A stretch of DNA of 64,000 bases from Streptomyces hygroscopicus (GTDB taxonomy: Bacteria; Actinomycetota; Actinomycetes; Streptomycetales; Streptomycetaceae), in NCBI RefSeq assembly GCF_026168105.1, contig NZ_LBMW01000006.1, positions 62,001-126,000 on the forward strand, read 5' to 3'. Below the pieces are notes generated by a model. It was not told where the DNA came from. It searched no databases and saw only the letters and a program-made list of their open reading frames with translations. How positions within the stretch are numbered: position 1 is the stretch's first letter; every line of letters begins with the position of its first letter. Below are positions 26,822 to 36,763 of this stretch, one piece after another. The position numbers were made by a program, and so were the translations under genes.

Positions 26822-28441
26822 ATGCGGGGAGCCAGGCACGCCGGATGGGCGGCGGCCGCGGCCGCGGGGGCCCTCGCGGCGGCGGCCTGCGGTGGGGGCG
26901 CGGCCGGTCCCGGCCCCGGAGTGCTCAGTTCCTCCTGGGGCGACCCGCAGAACCCGCTGGAACCGTCCAACACCAATGAGGTCCAGGGCGGCAAGGTCCT
27001 CGACATGATCTTCCGCGGGCTGAAGCGCTACAACCCCAGGACCGGCGCGGCCGAGAACATGCTCGCCGAAAGGATCGAGACCCCGGACTCGCGGAACTTC
27101 ACCATCACGGTCAAGGACGGCTGGACGTTCAGCAACGGGGAGGCGGTGACCGCCCGGTCCTTCGTCGACGCCTGGAACTACGGCGCGAGTCTGAAGAACA
27201 ACCAGAAGAACGCCTACTTCTTCGGATACATCCAGGGGTACGACAAGGTCCACCCGGAGACCGGCGCCCAGACCGCCGACACCCTCTCCGGGCTCAGGGT
27301 GACCGGCCCCCGTACCTTCACCGTCCGGCTCAACCAGAAGTTCTCGACGTTCCCCGACACCCTCGGCTACGTGGCCTTCTCCCCGCTGCCCAGGGCCTTC
27401 TTCGACCACCACACGGACTGGGTGAAGAAGCCGGTCGGCAACGGCCCGTACCTGGTGAGGTCCTACACCAGGGGCTTCCAGATGTCCCTCAGGAAGTGGG
27501 AGGGCTACCCCGGCGCGGACAGGGCCCGGAACAACGGAGTTGACCTGAAGGTCTACACCGACACCAACACCGCCTACACCGATCTGCTGGCCGGCAACCT
27601 CGACCTCGTCGACGACGTGCCCGCCCCGCAACTCAAGTTCGTCAAGGCCGACCTGGACGGCCGGTACATCAACGCCCCGGCCGGAATCATCCAGACCCTC
27701 GCCTTCCCGTACTACGACCCGAGGTGGGACAAGCCCGGGCTGGAGAAGGTCCGCACGGGCCTGTCCATGGCAATCAACCGGGACCAGATCACCGACACGA
27801 TCTTCCACCGCACGCGCACCCCCGCCAGCGACTGGACCTCTCCGGTCCTCGGCACGGACGGCGGCTTCAAGGCGGGGTTGTGCGGCGCCGCCTGCACCTA
27901 CGACCCCGGCCGGGCCAAGAAGCTGGTCCAGGAGGGCGGCGGGCTGCCCGGCGGCCAGGTCAGGATCACCTACAACGCGGACACGGGCTCGCACCGGGAA
28001 TGGGTCGACGCCCTGTGCAACTCCATCAACAACGCCCTCGGCAACGACAAGGCCTGCGTCGGCAACCCGGTCGGCACATTCGCCGACTTCCGCAACCAGA
28101 TCGGCCAGCACAAGATGCAGGGCCCGTTCCGGGCCGGCTGGCAGATGGACTACCCGCTCATCCAGAACTTCCTGCAGCCGCTTTACTACACCAACGCCTC
28201 CTCAAACGACGGCAAGTGGTCCAACAAGGGCTTCGACAAGCTCATCGACCGGGCGAACGCCGAGAGCGACAGGGTGCGGGCCGTGCGGCTGTTCCAGCAG
28301 GCCGAGGCGGTCGTGCGGGACAACATGGCCGCCATCCCGCTCTGGTACCAGAACGGCAGTGCGGGCTACACGCAGCGCCTGTCGCATGTGGCGCTCAACC
28401 CGTTCAGCGTCCCCGTCTACAACGAGATCAGGGTCGGCTGA
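26822..28441 (+). CDS. Oligopeptide-binding lipoprotein, third system
   Basis: 539 aa. GAGGAGG precedes ATG 26822. A lipoprotein signal ends LAAAAC, with Cys at residue 23. It is more like classical OppA than the other two binding proteins (GVLSSSWGDPQNPLEPSNTNEVQGG, VKDGWTFSNGEAVTARSFVDAWNYG, WVKKPVGNGPYLV). It is first in its operon, unlike the two BldK-type operons where a permease comes first. From memory the S. coelicolor operon just after bldK has this order and size. Confidence 0.88.
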   Translation: MRGARHAGWAAAAAAGALAAAACGGGAAGPGPGVLSSSWGDPQNPLEPSNTNEVQGGKVLDMIFRGLKRYNPRTGAAENMLAERIETPDSRNFTITVKDGWTFSNGEAVTARSFVDAWNYGASLKNNQKNAYFFGYIQGYDKVHPETGAQTADTLSGLRVTGPRTFTVRLNQKFSTFPDTLGYVAFSPLPRAFFDHHTDWVKKPVGNGPYLVRSYTRGFQMSLRKWEGYPGADRARNNGVDLKVYTDTNTAYTDLLAGNLDLVDDVPAPQLKFVKADLDGRYINAPAGIIQTLAFPYYDPRWDKPGLEKVRTGLSMAINRDQITDTIFHRTRTPASDWTSPVLGTDGGFKAGLCGAACTYDPGRAKKLVQEGGGLPGGQVRITYNADTGSHREWVDALCNSINNALGNDKACVGNPVGTFADFRNQIGQHKMQGPFRAGWQMDYPLIQNFLQPLYYTNASSNDGKWSNKGFDKLIDRANAESDRVRAVRLFQQAEAVVRDNMAAIPLWYQNGSAGYTQRLSHVALNPFSVPVYNEIRVG

Positions 28442-28473
28442 GCCACCGGCTGCCCGCTACCCCCGGAGGCCCC

Positions 28474-29397
28474 ATGGGACGGTACGTCGCCCGGCGTCTG
28501 CTGCAGATGATCCCGGTCTTCGTCGGCGCCACCCTGCTGATCTTCCTGATGGTGAACGTCATGGGCGACCCCATCGCGGGCCTGTGCGGCGAGCGGAGCT
28601 GCGACCCCGCCACGGCCGCCCAGCTGCGTCGGGAGTTCGGCCTCGACAAGCCCCTGTGGCAGCAATACGCGACCTACATGGGCAACGTCTTCACCGGTGA
28701 CTTCGGCACCGCCTTCAACGGGCAGAAGGTCACCGAGCTGATGGCGACGGCCTTCCCCGTCACCATCCGGCTGACCGTCGTCGCGATCCTCTTCGAGATC
28801 GTCATCGGCATCGTGCTCGGTGTGGTCACCGGTCTGCGCCGCGGACGGCCCGTCGACACCGGGGTCCTGCTGCTCACCCTCGTCGTGATCTCGGTGCCGA
28901 CCTTCGTCACCGGTCTGCTGCTCCAGCTGCTGCTCGGCGTCCAGTGGGACTGGATCAGACCGTCGGTCTCCCCGGACGCCACCTTCGGCGAGCTGATCGT
29001 GCCGGGCCTCGTCCTCGCGTCCGTCTCCCTCGCCTACGTCACCCGGCTGACCCGGACCACCATCGCCGAGAACAAGCGGTCCGACTACGTCCGCACCGCC
29101 CTCGCCAAGGGGCTCCCGCGCCGCCGTGTGATCACCCGGCATCTGCTGCGCAACTCGCTCATCCCCGTCGTCACCTTCATCGGCACCGACATCGGCGCCC
29201 TCATGGGAGGCGCGATCGTCACCGAGCGGATCTTCAACATCCACGGTGTCGGCTACCAGCTCTACCAGGGCATCCTCCGGCACAACACCCAGACGGTGGT
29301 CGGCTTCGTGACCGTCCTCGTCCTGGTCTTCCTGGTCGCCAACCTGCTCGTCGACCTCCTGTACGCCGTACTCGACCCGAGGATCCGCTATGCCTGA
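28474..29397 (+). CDS. Oligopeptide ABC transporter permease (OppB family), third system
   Basis: 307 aa starting MGRYVARRLLQMIPVFVGATLL. Six helices. The first periplasmic loop is shorter than in BldKC and contains one cysteine pair (GLCGERSC). EAA loop: SDYVRTALAKGLPRRRVITRHLLRNSLIP. The next gene starts 8 bp before the stop, so translation is coupled. Confidence 0.88.
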   Translation: MGRYVARRLLQMIPVFVGATLLIFLMVNVMGDPIAGLCGERSCDPATAAQLRREFGLDKPLWQQYATYMGNVFTGDFGTAFNGQKVTELMATAFPVTIRLTVVAILFEIVIGIVLGVVTGLRRGRPVDTGVLLLTLVVISVPTFVTGLLLQLLLGVQWDWIRPSVSPDATFGELIVPGLVLASVSLAYVTRLTRTTIAENKRSDYVRTALAKGLPRRRVITRHLLRNSLIPVVTFIGTDIGALMGGAIVTERIFNIHGVGYQLYQGILRHNTQTVVGFVTVLVLVFLVANLLVDLLYAVLDPRIRYA

Positions 29398-30373
29398 GCA
29401 GCCGCCGTACGAGCCCGAGGGCGCCGTCGCCGGGACCGGCATGGGCGGCGCCATGGACCTCGCCGCGAGCGAGGCGAGCACCCTGCAGAGGGCACCGGGC
29501 GGCCCCGTGGGGACCGGCCCGGCGGGCAGACCGCGCAGCCTGTGGTCCGACGCCTTGCGGGACCTGTGCCGCAACCCCGTCTTCATCATCTCCGGGCTGG
29601 TGATCCTCTTCCTCGTCGTCATCTCGATCCGGCCGTCCCTGATCACCTCCGGCAACCCCCTCACCTGCGAGCTGTCCAAGGCCCTGGAAGGCTCCCAGCC
29701 GGGCCATCCCTTCGGGTTCGACGGCCAGGGCTGCGACGTGTACACGCGGACCGTCTACGGCGCCCGAACGTCGGTCACGGTCGGCGTCTGTGCCACGCTC
29801 GGCGTCGCGCTCCTCGGCTCGGTCCTGGGCGGGCTCGCCGGCTTCTTCGGCGGAGGGTGGGACTCGATCCTGTCCCGGCTCACCGACGTCTTCTTCGCCA
29901 TCCCGGTCGTGCTGGGCGGTCTGGTCCTCCTTTCCGTGGTGACCAGCAATACGGTCTGGCCGGTCGTCGGGTTCATCGTGCTGCTGGGGTGGCCGCAGAT
30001 CTGCCGTATCGCCCGCGGCTCGGTCATCTCCGCCAAACAGCACGACTACGTCCAGGCCGCCCGCGCCCTCGGCGCCTCCAACTCCCGCATCCTGCTACGG
30101 CACATTGCCCCCAACGCCGTCGCGCCGGTGATCGTCGTGGCGACCATCGCGCTCGGCACCTACATCGCGCTGGAGGCGACCTTGTCGTACCTCGGTGTCG
30201 GGCTGAAGCCGCCGAGCGTCTCCTGGGGGATCGACATCTCCGCCGCCTCCCCGTACATCCGCAACGCCCCGCACGCGTTGCTGTGGCCCGCAGGTGCCCT
30301 CGCGATCACCGTGCTCGCGTTCATCATGCTCGGCGACGCGGTGCGCGACGCCCTCGACCCGAAGCTGAGGTGA
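29390..30373 (+). CDS. Oligopeptide ABC transporter permease (OppC family), third system
   Basis: 327 aa. An N-terminal polar stretch of about 55 residues precedes NPVFIISGLVILFLVVISI (TM1). A periplasmic loop and five more helices follow. EAA loop: VQAARALGASNSRILLRHIAPNAVAP. It overlaps the preceding permease gene by 8 bp, and its stop overlaps the next start (GTGA). Confidence 0.88.
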   Translation: MPEQPPYEPEGAVAGTGMGGAMDLAASEASTLQRAPGGPVGTGPAGRPRSLWSDALRDLCRNPVFIISGLVILFLVVISIRPSLITSGNPLTCELSKALEGSQPGHPFGFDGQGCDVYTRTVYGARTSVTVGVCATLGVALLGSVLGGLAGFFGGGWDSILSRLTDVFFAIPVVLGGLVLLSVVTSNTVWPVVGFIVLLGWPQICRIARGSVISAKQHDYVQAARALGASNSRILLRHIAPNAVAPVIVVATIALGTYIALEATLSYLGVGLKPPSVSWGIDISAASPYIRNAPHALLWPAGALAITVLAFIMLGDAVRDALDPKLR

Positions 30374-31371
30374 CGGCGGTGCTGCTCGAAGTGCGCGACC
30401 TGCACGTGGAGTTCCGGATGCGGGACGGGGTGGCCAAGGCCGTCAACGGGGTCGGTTTCGCGGTGGACGCGGGCGAGACGCTCGCCGTTCTCGGCGAGTC
30501 CGGCTCCGGAAAGTCGGTCACCGCACAGGCCGTCATGGGGATCCTCGACACACCGCCCGCCAGGATCACCGGCGGTGAGGTCCTCTTCCGGGGGCAGGAC
30601 CTGCTCACCCTGAAGGAAGAGGAGCGGCGCAGGGTCCGCGGCGCCGGGATGGCCATGATCTTCCAGGACGCCCTGTCCGCCCTCAACCCCGTGCTCTCCG
30701 TGGGCGACCAGCTCGGCGAGATGTTCGTCGTGCACCGGGGAATGTCCAAGAAGGACGCCCGCGCCCGGGCCGTCGACCTGATGGACCGGGTACGGATCCC
30801 GGCCGCCGCGCAACGCGTGCGCGACTATCCGCACCAGTTCTCCGGCGGTATGCGCCAGCGCATCATGATCGCCATGGCGCTGGCGCTGGAGCCCGCGCTG
30901 ATCATCGCGGACGAGCCCACCACCGCCCTGGACGTCACTGTCCAGGCCCAGGTCATGGATCTGCTCGCCGACCTCAGGCGCGAGTACCGCATGGGCCTCA
31001 TCCTCATCACCCACGACCTCGGCGTCGTCGCGGACGTCGCCGACCGGATCGCCGTCATGTACGCGGGCCGGATCGTCGAGTCCGCACCCGTGCACGACAT
31101 CTACAAGGCGCCCGCCCACCCGTACACCAGAGCCCTGCTCGACTCCATCCCCCGCCTCGACCACAGGGGCCGGCAGCTCTACGCCATCAAGGGCCTGCCG
31201 CCGAACCTCATGAACATCCCGCCGGGCTGCGCCTTCCACCCCCGCTGCCCGATGGCCCGGGACGTGTGCCGGACCGACGTACCGCCGCTCTACGAGGTCG
31301 TCGACGAAGGGGTGAGCGAGCGGGTGAGCGCGTGCCACTTCTGGAGGGAGTGCCTGCATGGCCGGTCCTGA
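30370..31371 (+). CDS. Oligopeptide ABC transporter ATPase (OppD family), third system
   Basis: 333 aa from GTG 30370, overlapping the permease stop. Walker [10 protein letters not shown]-loop [11 protein letters not shown], signature SGGMRQR, Walker [13 protein letters not shown] and switch LITHD. C-terminal cysteines [11 protein letters not shown] and ACHF. The end overlaps the start of the OppF-type gene by 14 bp. Confidence 0.9.
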   Translation: MTAVLLEVRDLHVEFRMRDGVAKAVNGVGFAVDAGETLAVLGESGSGKSVTAQAVMGILDTPPARITGGEVLFRGQDLLTLKEEERRRVRGAGMAMIFQDALSALNPVLSVGDQLGEMFVVHRGMSKKDARARAVDLMDRVRIPAAAQRVRDYPHQFSGGMRQRIMIAMALALEPALIIADEPTTALDVTVQAQVMDLLADLRREYRMGLILITHDLGVVADVADRIAVMYAGRIVESAPVHDIYKAPAHPYTRALLDSIPRLDHRGRQLYAIKGLPPNLMNIPPGCAFHPRCPMARDVCRTDVPPLYEVVDEGVSERVSACHFWRECLHGRS

Positions 31372-32434
31372 GCCGATTCTGGAGGTGAGCGGGCTGGTGA
31401 AGCACTACCCGCTCACCCGGGGCATCCTCTTCAAGAAGCAGATCGGCGCGGTCAAGGCGGTCGACGGCGTCGACTTCGTCCTTGCCCGGGGCGAGACCCT
31501 CGGCATCGTCGGCGAGTCCGGCTGCGGCAAGTCCACGCTCGCCAGGCTGCTGGTCAACCTGGAGAAGCCGACCGCCGGTTCGATCCGGTTCAAGGGCGAG
31601 GACATCACCAGACTCTCCGGGCGGGCCCTCAAGTCCGTACGCCGCAACATCCAGATGGTGTTCCAGGACCCGTACACCTCCCTGAACCCCCGCATGACCG
31701 TGGGCGACATCGTCGGTGAGCCGTACGACATCCACCCCGAGGCAGCGCCCAAGGGCGAGCGGCGCCGCCGGGTGCAGGAGCTGCTCGACGTGGTGGGGCT
31801 CGACCCCGAGTACATCAACCGCTATCCGCACCAGTTCTCCGGTGGCCAGCGCCAGCGCATCGGCATCGCCCGGGGGCTGGCGCTGCGCCCCGAGATCATC
31901 GTCGCCGACGAGCCGGTCTCCGCGCTCGACGTGTCGGTGCAGGCCCAGGTGATCAACCTGCTGGCGAGTCTCCAGGACGAGTTCGGACTGTCGTACGTCT
32001 TCATCGCGCACGATCTGTCGATCGTGCGGCACATCTCCGACCGGGTCGGGGTGATGTATCTCGGGCGGATCGTGGAGATCGGCAGCGACGAGGAGATCTA
32101 CGACCATCCCACGCACCCCTACACCCAGGCGCTGCTCTCGGCGGTGCCCGAGCCCGACCCGGAGGCGCGGGAGCGCAGGGAGCGGATCATCCTGAGCGGT
32201 GACGTGCCGTCACCCACGGACATCCCCTCCGGCTGCCGCTTCCGCACGCGCTGCTGGAAGGCCCGGGAGCGGTGCGCCCTGGAGGTACCGCCGCTCGCGG
32301 TTCCCGAGGAGTTCCGTCGGACGGCGGGGCCGGCCGCCCACGACTCGGCGTGCCACTTCGCGGAGGAGAGGAGCGTGGTGCCGGCCGAGAGTCCGCCGCT
32401 TCCGGGGGAGGAGCCGCGCGAGGAGCGAGCATAA
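31358..32434 (+). CDS. Oligopeptide ABC transporter ATPase (OppF family), third system
   Basis: 358 aa. Walker A GESGCGKS, signature SGGQRQR, Walker [12 protein letters not shown] and switch FIAHD. The C-terminal cysteines are [14 protein letters not shown], ending in DSACHFAEE. Unlike the OppF genes of systems one and two it shows no long identical DNA tract with either. Last gene of the operon, with a bidirectional hairpin about 110 bp further on. Confidence 0.9.
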   Translation: MAGPEPILEVSGLVKHYPLTRGILFKKQIGAVKAVDGVDFVLARGETLGIVGESGCGKSTLARLLVNLEKPTAGSIRFKGEDITRLSGRALKSVRRNIQMVFQDPYTSLNPRMTVGDIVGEPYDIHPEAAPKGERRRRVQELLDVVGLDPEYINRYPHQFSGGQRQRIGIARGLALRPEIIVADEPVSALDVSVQAQVINLLASLQDEFGLSYVFIAHDLSIVRHISDRVGVMYLGRIVEIGSDEEIYDHPTHPYTQALLSAVPEPDPEARERRERIILSGDVPSPTDIPSGCRFRTRCWKARERCALEVPPLAVPEEFRRTAGPAAHDSACHFAEERSVVPAESPPLPGEEPREERA

Positions 32435-32541
32435 GTACACAAATGCGCACGAACTTCGTTAACACGCAGGCAACTTGACCGACGCGATTCCGATATACGG
32501 ACGCAGCAGAGTGAACAGCGTACGGCCGTGCGGGTGCCGTA

Positions 32542-32577
32542 AACGGGCCGGGGTGCGCCATGTCACTCCGGCCCGTT
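32542..32577. terminator. Bidirectional hairpin between third peptide transporter and S9 peptidase
   Basis: Perfect 10-bp stem (aacgggccgg 32542-32551, ccggcccgtt 32568-32577) between convergent genes, 9 bp from the peptidase stop. Confidence 0.7.
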
Positions 32578-32586
32578 GCCGCGGGG

Positions 32587-34746
32587 TCAGCCCAGTTTCA
32601 GGGCACGCCGGAGGAAGTCCCGCTGGAGCAGCAGCAGGTTCTCGGCGACCGTTTCCTGGGGGGTCATGTGGGTCACCCCGGACAGGGGCAGCACCTCGTG
32701 CGGGCGGCCCGCGCCCAACAGGGCGGAGGACAGGCGCAGGGAGTGGGCCACCACCACGTTGTCGTCCGCGAGGCCATGGATGATCATCATCGGGCGGGCC
32801 GGTTCCACGGCGTCCACCAGGCCCGCGTCGTCGATCAGCGAGTTGCGCCGGTAGATCTCGGGCCGCTGGTCCGGATGCCCCAGATAGCGTTCCTCGTAGT
32901 GGGTGTCGTACAGCCGCAGATCGGTCACCGGCGCGCCGACCACGGCCGCGTGGAAGACGTCCGGGCGGCGCAGCACCGCGAGCCCGGCCAGATAGCCGCC
33001 GAAGGACCAGCCGCGGATCGCGACCCGGGTCAGATCGAGCGGGAAGTCGCCGGCCAGCGCGTGCAGCGCCTCGACCTGGTCCTGGAGCACGACCTCGGCC
33101 AGCTCGTCCTTCACGGCCTTCTCCCAGGCGGGGGAGCGGCCCGGGGTGCCCCGCCCGTCCGCGACGATCACGGCGAAGCCCTGGTCGGCGAACCACTGCG
33201 AGGTCAGATGCGCGTTGTGCGCGGCCACCACGCGCTGTCCGTGCGGGCCGCCGTAGGGGTCCATGAGGACGGGAAGCGAGGCCTCACCGGAGTAGTCCGT
33301 AGGCAAAAGCACGGCGCATGGGATTCGTCGTGCGCCCCCCTGCGTGAGCGTCACGCGCGGGGACATACCGGGATCTTCGGTATATGAGGTTACGGTCGCC
33401 ACCTTCCCCCGGCCTCCGGACGGGGTTACCTCCATGCCTTCGCGCAGTACCTGTACCTGGGCGCCCGGACGGTCGAGAACCGAGGAGGCGAGTACGGTCA
33501 GGCCTCCGGCGCGCACCGCCGAGTGCACCCCGGGCTCCTTGGACACGCGCTCCACGCCGAGTTCGTTGACGCGGTACACATGGACTTCGCCCACCTCCGG
33601 CTCTGCGGCCCCCTCGCCCGCCGATGCCGACACCAGCACGTCGTCGTCCGACACGTCGAGTACCGCGCGGACGTGCAACTGCGGGCCCGTCAACGGCCGT
33701 TCACCCACGGCGAGCACCCGCGCGCCGCCCTCGTCGGCGATCCGCACCAGCTGCCCGGAGGGGCTCCAGCACGGCACCCCGGGGAAAAGTTCAAGCCAAT
33801 CAGGATCTTCATCCGCGTGCACCATCCGGGTGGCCCCCGTGTCCGGATCCACGGCCAGGAAAAGCTGGCTGCACTGGTCGCGCGCCTGCACCAGAAGCAG
33901 CGGCGCAGCCGCCGCTGACCAGTGCACACGCGCCACATACGGGTAGGTCGCACGGTCCCAGACGACCTCCGTGCGCCTCCCGTCGAGGCCCAGCACGAAC
34001 AGGCGCACGTCGGCGTTGTCGGTGCCCGCCGCCGGATAGGCGATGCGCTGCGGCTCCTGCTCCGGCCGTGCCGGATCGGAGATCCACCACCGGCGCACCG
34101 GCGTATCGTCCACGCGCGCCACGAGCAGCCTGTCGGACTCCGGGGACCACCAGAAGCCCCGCGAACGCCCCATCTCCTCCGCCGCGATGAACTCGGCCAG
34201 TCCGTAGGTGACCGACCCCGGCTCCGCCACGGGCTCCGGTTCCGCGAGCGCCCGGTCGCCCTCGCCCTCGGCACCGACCACCCGCAGGGCGCCCCTGGCG
34301 ACGTAAGCGATGTGCCGCCCGTCGGGGGACGGGCGGGGGTCGATCACCGGTCCGGGCACGGGCAGTTCGCGTGCCGTGCCCGCGCGCAGCTCCGCCGTGA
34401 AAAGCCGCCCCGACAAGGCGAAAGACGCCAACTCCACGGCCGTGTCGGTGGCATAGCCGACGATGCCGGCACCGCCCTCGCGACTGCGTTCCCGTCGGGC
34501 GCGCTCCTCGGGCGGCAGGTGCTCGGCGGCGCCCCCGAGCAGCGTGCCCGGATCGGCCGCCGGGCGTTCGGTGCCGTCCGCCGTGTCGAGGACCCACAAC
34601 CGGTGTGCGCGGTCCGTACCTGATGTCGAACGCAGGAACACGACGCGGGAACCGTCGGGCGCGACGGTGAACGCGCGCGGCGCACCGAGCGTGAACCGCT
34701 GGGTCCGCGCGTGCCGTCGTGGGAAGGAAGCAGCCTCGGTCGTCAT
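32587..34746 (-). CDS. S9 family serine peptidase (dipeptidyl-peptidase IV/prolyl oligopeptidase-like)
   Basis: 719 aa from ATG 34746; upstream in-frame sequence looks non-coding. The N-terminal ~450 residues form a DPP-IV-type beta-propeller. The C-terminal alpha/beta hydrolase has nucleophile Ser581 in GWSFGGY, Asp661 in HGLADDN and His693 in GVTHM. There is no signal peptide, so it is probably cytoplasmic and trims proline-containing peptides. Next to three peptide importers it could process imported peptides; that link is positional only. Confidence 0.9.
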   Translation of the reverse strand: MTTEAASFPRRHARTQRFTLGAPRAFTVAPDGSRVVFLRSTSGTDRAHRLWVLDTADGTERPAADPGTLLGGAAEHLPPEERARRERSREGGAGIVGYATDTAVELASFALSGRLFTAELRAGTARELPVPGPVIDPRPSPDGRHIAYVARGALRVVGAEGEGDRALAEPEPVAEPGSVTYGLAEFIAAEEMGRSRGFWWSPESDRLLVARVDDTPVRRWWISDPARPEQEPQRIAYPAAGTDNADVRLFVLGLDGRRTEVVWDRATYPYVARVHWSAAAAPLLLVQARDQCSQLFLAVDPDTGATRMVHADEDPDWLELFPGVPCWSPSGQLVRIADEGGARVLAVGERPLTGPQLHVRAVLDVSDDDVLVSASAGEGAAEPEVGEVHVYRVNELGVERVSKEPGVHSAVRAGGLTVLASSVLDRPGAQVQVLREGMEVTPSGGRGKVATVTSYTEDPGMSPRVTLTQGGARRIPCAVLLPTDYSGEASLPVLMDPYGGPHGQRVVAAHNAHLTSQWFADQGFAVIVADGRGTPGRSPAWEKAVKDELAEVVLQDQVEALHALAGDFPLDLTRVAIRGWSFGGYLAGLAVLRRPDVFHAAVVGAPVTDLRLYDTHYEERYLGHPDQRPEIYRRNSLIDDAGLVDAVEPARPMMIIHGLADDNVVVAHSLRLSSALLGAGRPHEVLPLSGVTHMTPQETVAENLLLLQRDFLRRALKLG

Positions 34747-34950
34747 GCCCCGACCATATTGGCCATGCGCCCCCTTGTGCGGCCGTGCGCCGACCGATGC
34801 GCGCGCCCGGATAGTTATGATCACTAGCGCATAGTGGGTATGAACCCGCTGGCGTCCAGGTGGATTTATCTGTGTGGACATCTCCGCCCGGATCCGTAGC
34901 CCCCATAGTCCGACCCCCGCGCCCCTGTGGATCTTTGGAGGTGAGCCGCC
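34747..34950. promoter_or_regulatory. Divergent promoter region, S9 peptidase and small membrane protein
   Basis: 204 bp. The stretch 34810-34870 is less GC-rich and contains a GGGTatgaACCC inverted repeat. GGAGG (34938-34942) serves the GTG at 34951. No clear promoter hexamers. Confidence 0.3.
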
Positions 34951-35145
34951 GTGGCACTCTCGATTTCGGCGGTGGTGCTGCTGGCGATCATCGTCTTCCT
35001 TCTGATCAAGAAGTCAGGGCTGAAGGCCGCCCACGCGATCGTGTGCATGCTGCTCGGGTTCTACCTCGCCTCGTCCACGGTCGCCCCGACGATCCACGAC
35101 CTGACGACCAACATCGCGGGGATGATCGGGAGCATCAAGTTCTGA
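34951..35145 (+). CDS. Small membrane protein, 64 aa
   Basis: GTG 34951 follows GGAGGTGAG at ideal spacing. The sequence has two hydrophobic segments (about residues 5-19 and 27-44) separated by KKSGLKAAH and ends in a short polar tail. It lies 59 bp before mshB on the same strand and may be transcribed with it. No family function is known to me. Similar small proteins occur at this position in other streptomycetes, as far as I recall. Confidence 0.75.
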   Translation: MALSISAVVLLAIIVFLLIKKSGLKAAHAIVCMLLGFYLASSTVAPTIHDLTTNIAGMIGSIKF

Positions 35146-35204
35146 CCTCCCTGACCTCGGCCTGGTAGGACGCGCGGCACCGGTCGCCTCGTAGGGTGGG
35201 TTCC

Positions 35205-36119
35205 ATGACGGATCTGCCCGACCGGCGTCTGCTCCTGGTGCACGCGCACCCGGACGACGAGTCGATCAACAACGGCGCGACCATGGCCAGGTATGCGGCC
35301 GAGGGCGCCCGCGTGACGCTGGTGACCTGCACGCTCGGCGAGGAGGGCGAGGTCGTCCCGCCCGCGCTCGCGCATCTCGCGCCCGACCGCGAGGACGCGC
35401 TCGGCCCGCACCGCGCCGGCGAACTGGCCGCAGCCATGGCCGAGCTCGGCGTCACCGACCACCGCTTCCTCGGTGGCCCCGGCCGCTACCGCGACTCCGG
35501 GATGATGGGCGTCGAGCAGAACCACCGGCCCGGTGCCTTCTGGTCCGCCGGCCTCGACGAGGCTGCCGCCCACTTGGTCGCGGTCGTCCGGGAGGTACGC
35601 CCGCAGGTCCTCGTCGCCTACGACCCCAACGGCGGCTACGGCCACCCGGACCACATCCAGGCCCACCGCGTTGCCATGCGCGCCGCCGAACTGGCCGCCG
35701 AGCCGGACTTCCGGCCCGGCCTGGGCGCGCCCTGGAAGATCGCCAAGATCTACTGGAACCGGGTGCCGCGCTCCGTCGCCGAGACCGCGTTCGCGCAGCT
35801 CGGCGAGGCGCTCGACAAGACCCCCTTCGCCAAGGCCGCGTCCGTCGACGACGTCCCCGGCGTGGTCGACGACCCGTTGATCACCACGGAGATCGACGGC
35901 ACCGCGTTCGCCGCCGCCAAGGCCGCCGCGATGCGGGCCCACGCCACGCAGATCGAGGTCGCCGAACCGTGGTTCGCGCTGTCCAACGCACTGGCGCAGC
36001 CCCTGTTCACCACCGAGTACTACGAATTGGTGCGCAGCGAGACGGGCATTTCCCCGGCCGGAGGCCGAGGGAGCACCGAGGCCCGGGAGACTGACCTGTT
36101 CCAAGGAGTGGCGCCATGA
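35205..36119 (+). CDS. mshB: Mycothiol biosynthesis deacetylase MshB
   Basis: 304 aa. The zinc-binding motif HAHPDDE gives His15 and Asp18, and His147 lies in GHPDH. These are the metal ligands of the LmbE-like deacetylase family. MshB removes the acetyl group from GlcNAc-inositol to give GlcN-Ins, the substrate for MshC, in the pathway to the actinobacterial thiol mycothiol. ATG 35205 (MTDLPDRR) was preferred over a GTG 9 bp upstream. The stop overlaps the next start (ATGA). Confidence 0.94.
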   Translation: MTDLPDRRLLLVHAHPDDESINNGATMARYAAEGARVTLVTCTLGEEGEVVPPALAHLAPDREDALGPHRAGELAAAMAELGVTDHRFLGGPGRYRDSGMMGVEQNHRPGAFWSAGLDEAAAHLVAVVREVRPQVLVAYDPNGGYGHPDHIQAHRVAMRAAELAAEPDFRPGLGAPWKIAKIYWNRVPRSVAETAFAQLGEALDKTPFAKAASVDDVPGVVDDPLITTEIDGTAFAAAKAAAMRAHATQIEVAEPWFALSNALAQPLFTTEYYELVRSETGISPAGGRGSTEARETDLFQGVAP

Positions 36120-36535
36120 CATCGACGGGCAAGCAGCCGAATGCGCTGGCACAGCCGCTGGAACCGCCCTCGGCCGGCCGGATCACCGCCTACCTGGGCC
36201 TCTTCGTGCTGGGCGCGGTGGTCGGTGTGGCGGGCGGCCTCGTGCAATCCGGCTGGTTCCCTGGCGGATTGCTGCTCGCACTCGCGGGCGCGGCCGGACT
36301 CTTCCTCGGCGGTGCGCAGGCCACGGGCGCCCGCGCGGGGGCCATCGCGCCCGCCGCCGGGTGGATGGTCGCGGTCGTCGTGCTCACCTCCAGCCGCCCC
36401 GAGGGGGACTTCCTCTTCGGCGCGGGCGTAGGCTCGTACCTCTTCCTGTTCGGTGGAATGGGCTGTGCTGTGATCTGCGCCACCCTTGCGCGGGGGCGGA
36501 GGCCAGGCGGCCCGGGTGCCCGACTTGGCAAGTGA
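36116..36535 (+). CDS. Membrane protein (DUF6113-like) coupled to mshB
   Basis: 139 aa. Four hydrophobic segments ([66 protein letters not shown]) indicate a four-helix integral membrane protein. The ATGA overlap with mshB implies translational coupling, and a membrane protein follows mshB in mycobacteria too. Function unknown; export or membrane handling of mycothiol intermediates is only a guess. Confidence 0.75.
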   Translation: MTSTGKQPNALAQPLEPPSAGRITAYLGLFVLGAVVGVAGGLVQSGWFPGGLLLALAGAAGLFLGGAQATGARAGAIAPAAGWMVAVVVLTSSRPEGDFLFGAGVGSYLFLFGGMGCAVICATLARGRRPGGPGARLGK

Positions 36536-36674
36536 CGTACCACTTCGCCTCCGGGGGTCACGGGCGTGTCCCCCGGGAACCGCGGTGCCCTGGTGGGGGT
36601 CCCGTGGGGGTTTCCGTTGCGGGGGCCGTCTGCGGGCCACGGGCGGCCAGTATGGTGGTGCGCGCCGCCGAGCC

Positions 36675-36715
36675 TCCCCCAAGCTCTCGGCTTTGCTCGA
36701 GCAGGGGGACCCCCC
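36675..36715. repeat. Streptomyces-type intergenic palindromic repeat
   Basis: A G/C hairpin element (ccccc-aa-gctc ... gagc-ag-ggggg, followed by a C-run) in the gap before the PG-binding protein gene. It resembles a small palindromic repeat I remember as common between genes in Streptomyces genomes. A diverged relative lies at 49643-49680. Confidence 0.6.
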
Positions 36716-36763
36716 ACCTGTTGAGGTCGAAGCAGGCGGTGGAGCCAACCGGGAGAACCTGCC

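Noticed and set aside
32435..32541. Promoter (TTGACC ... TATACG) downstream of the third peptide operon
   Set aside because: Spacing of about 12-13 bp is too short, and both neighbouring genes converge on this region.
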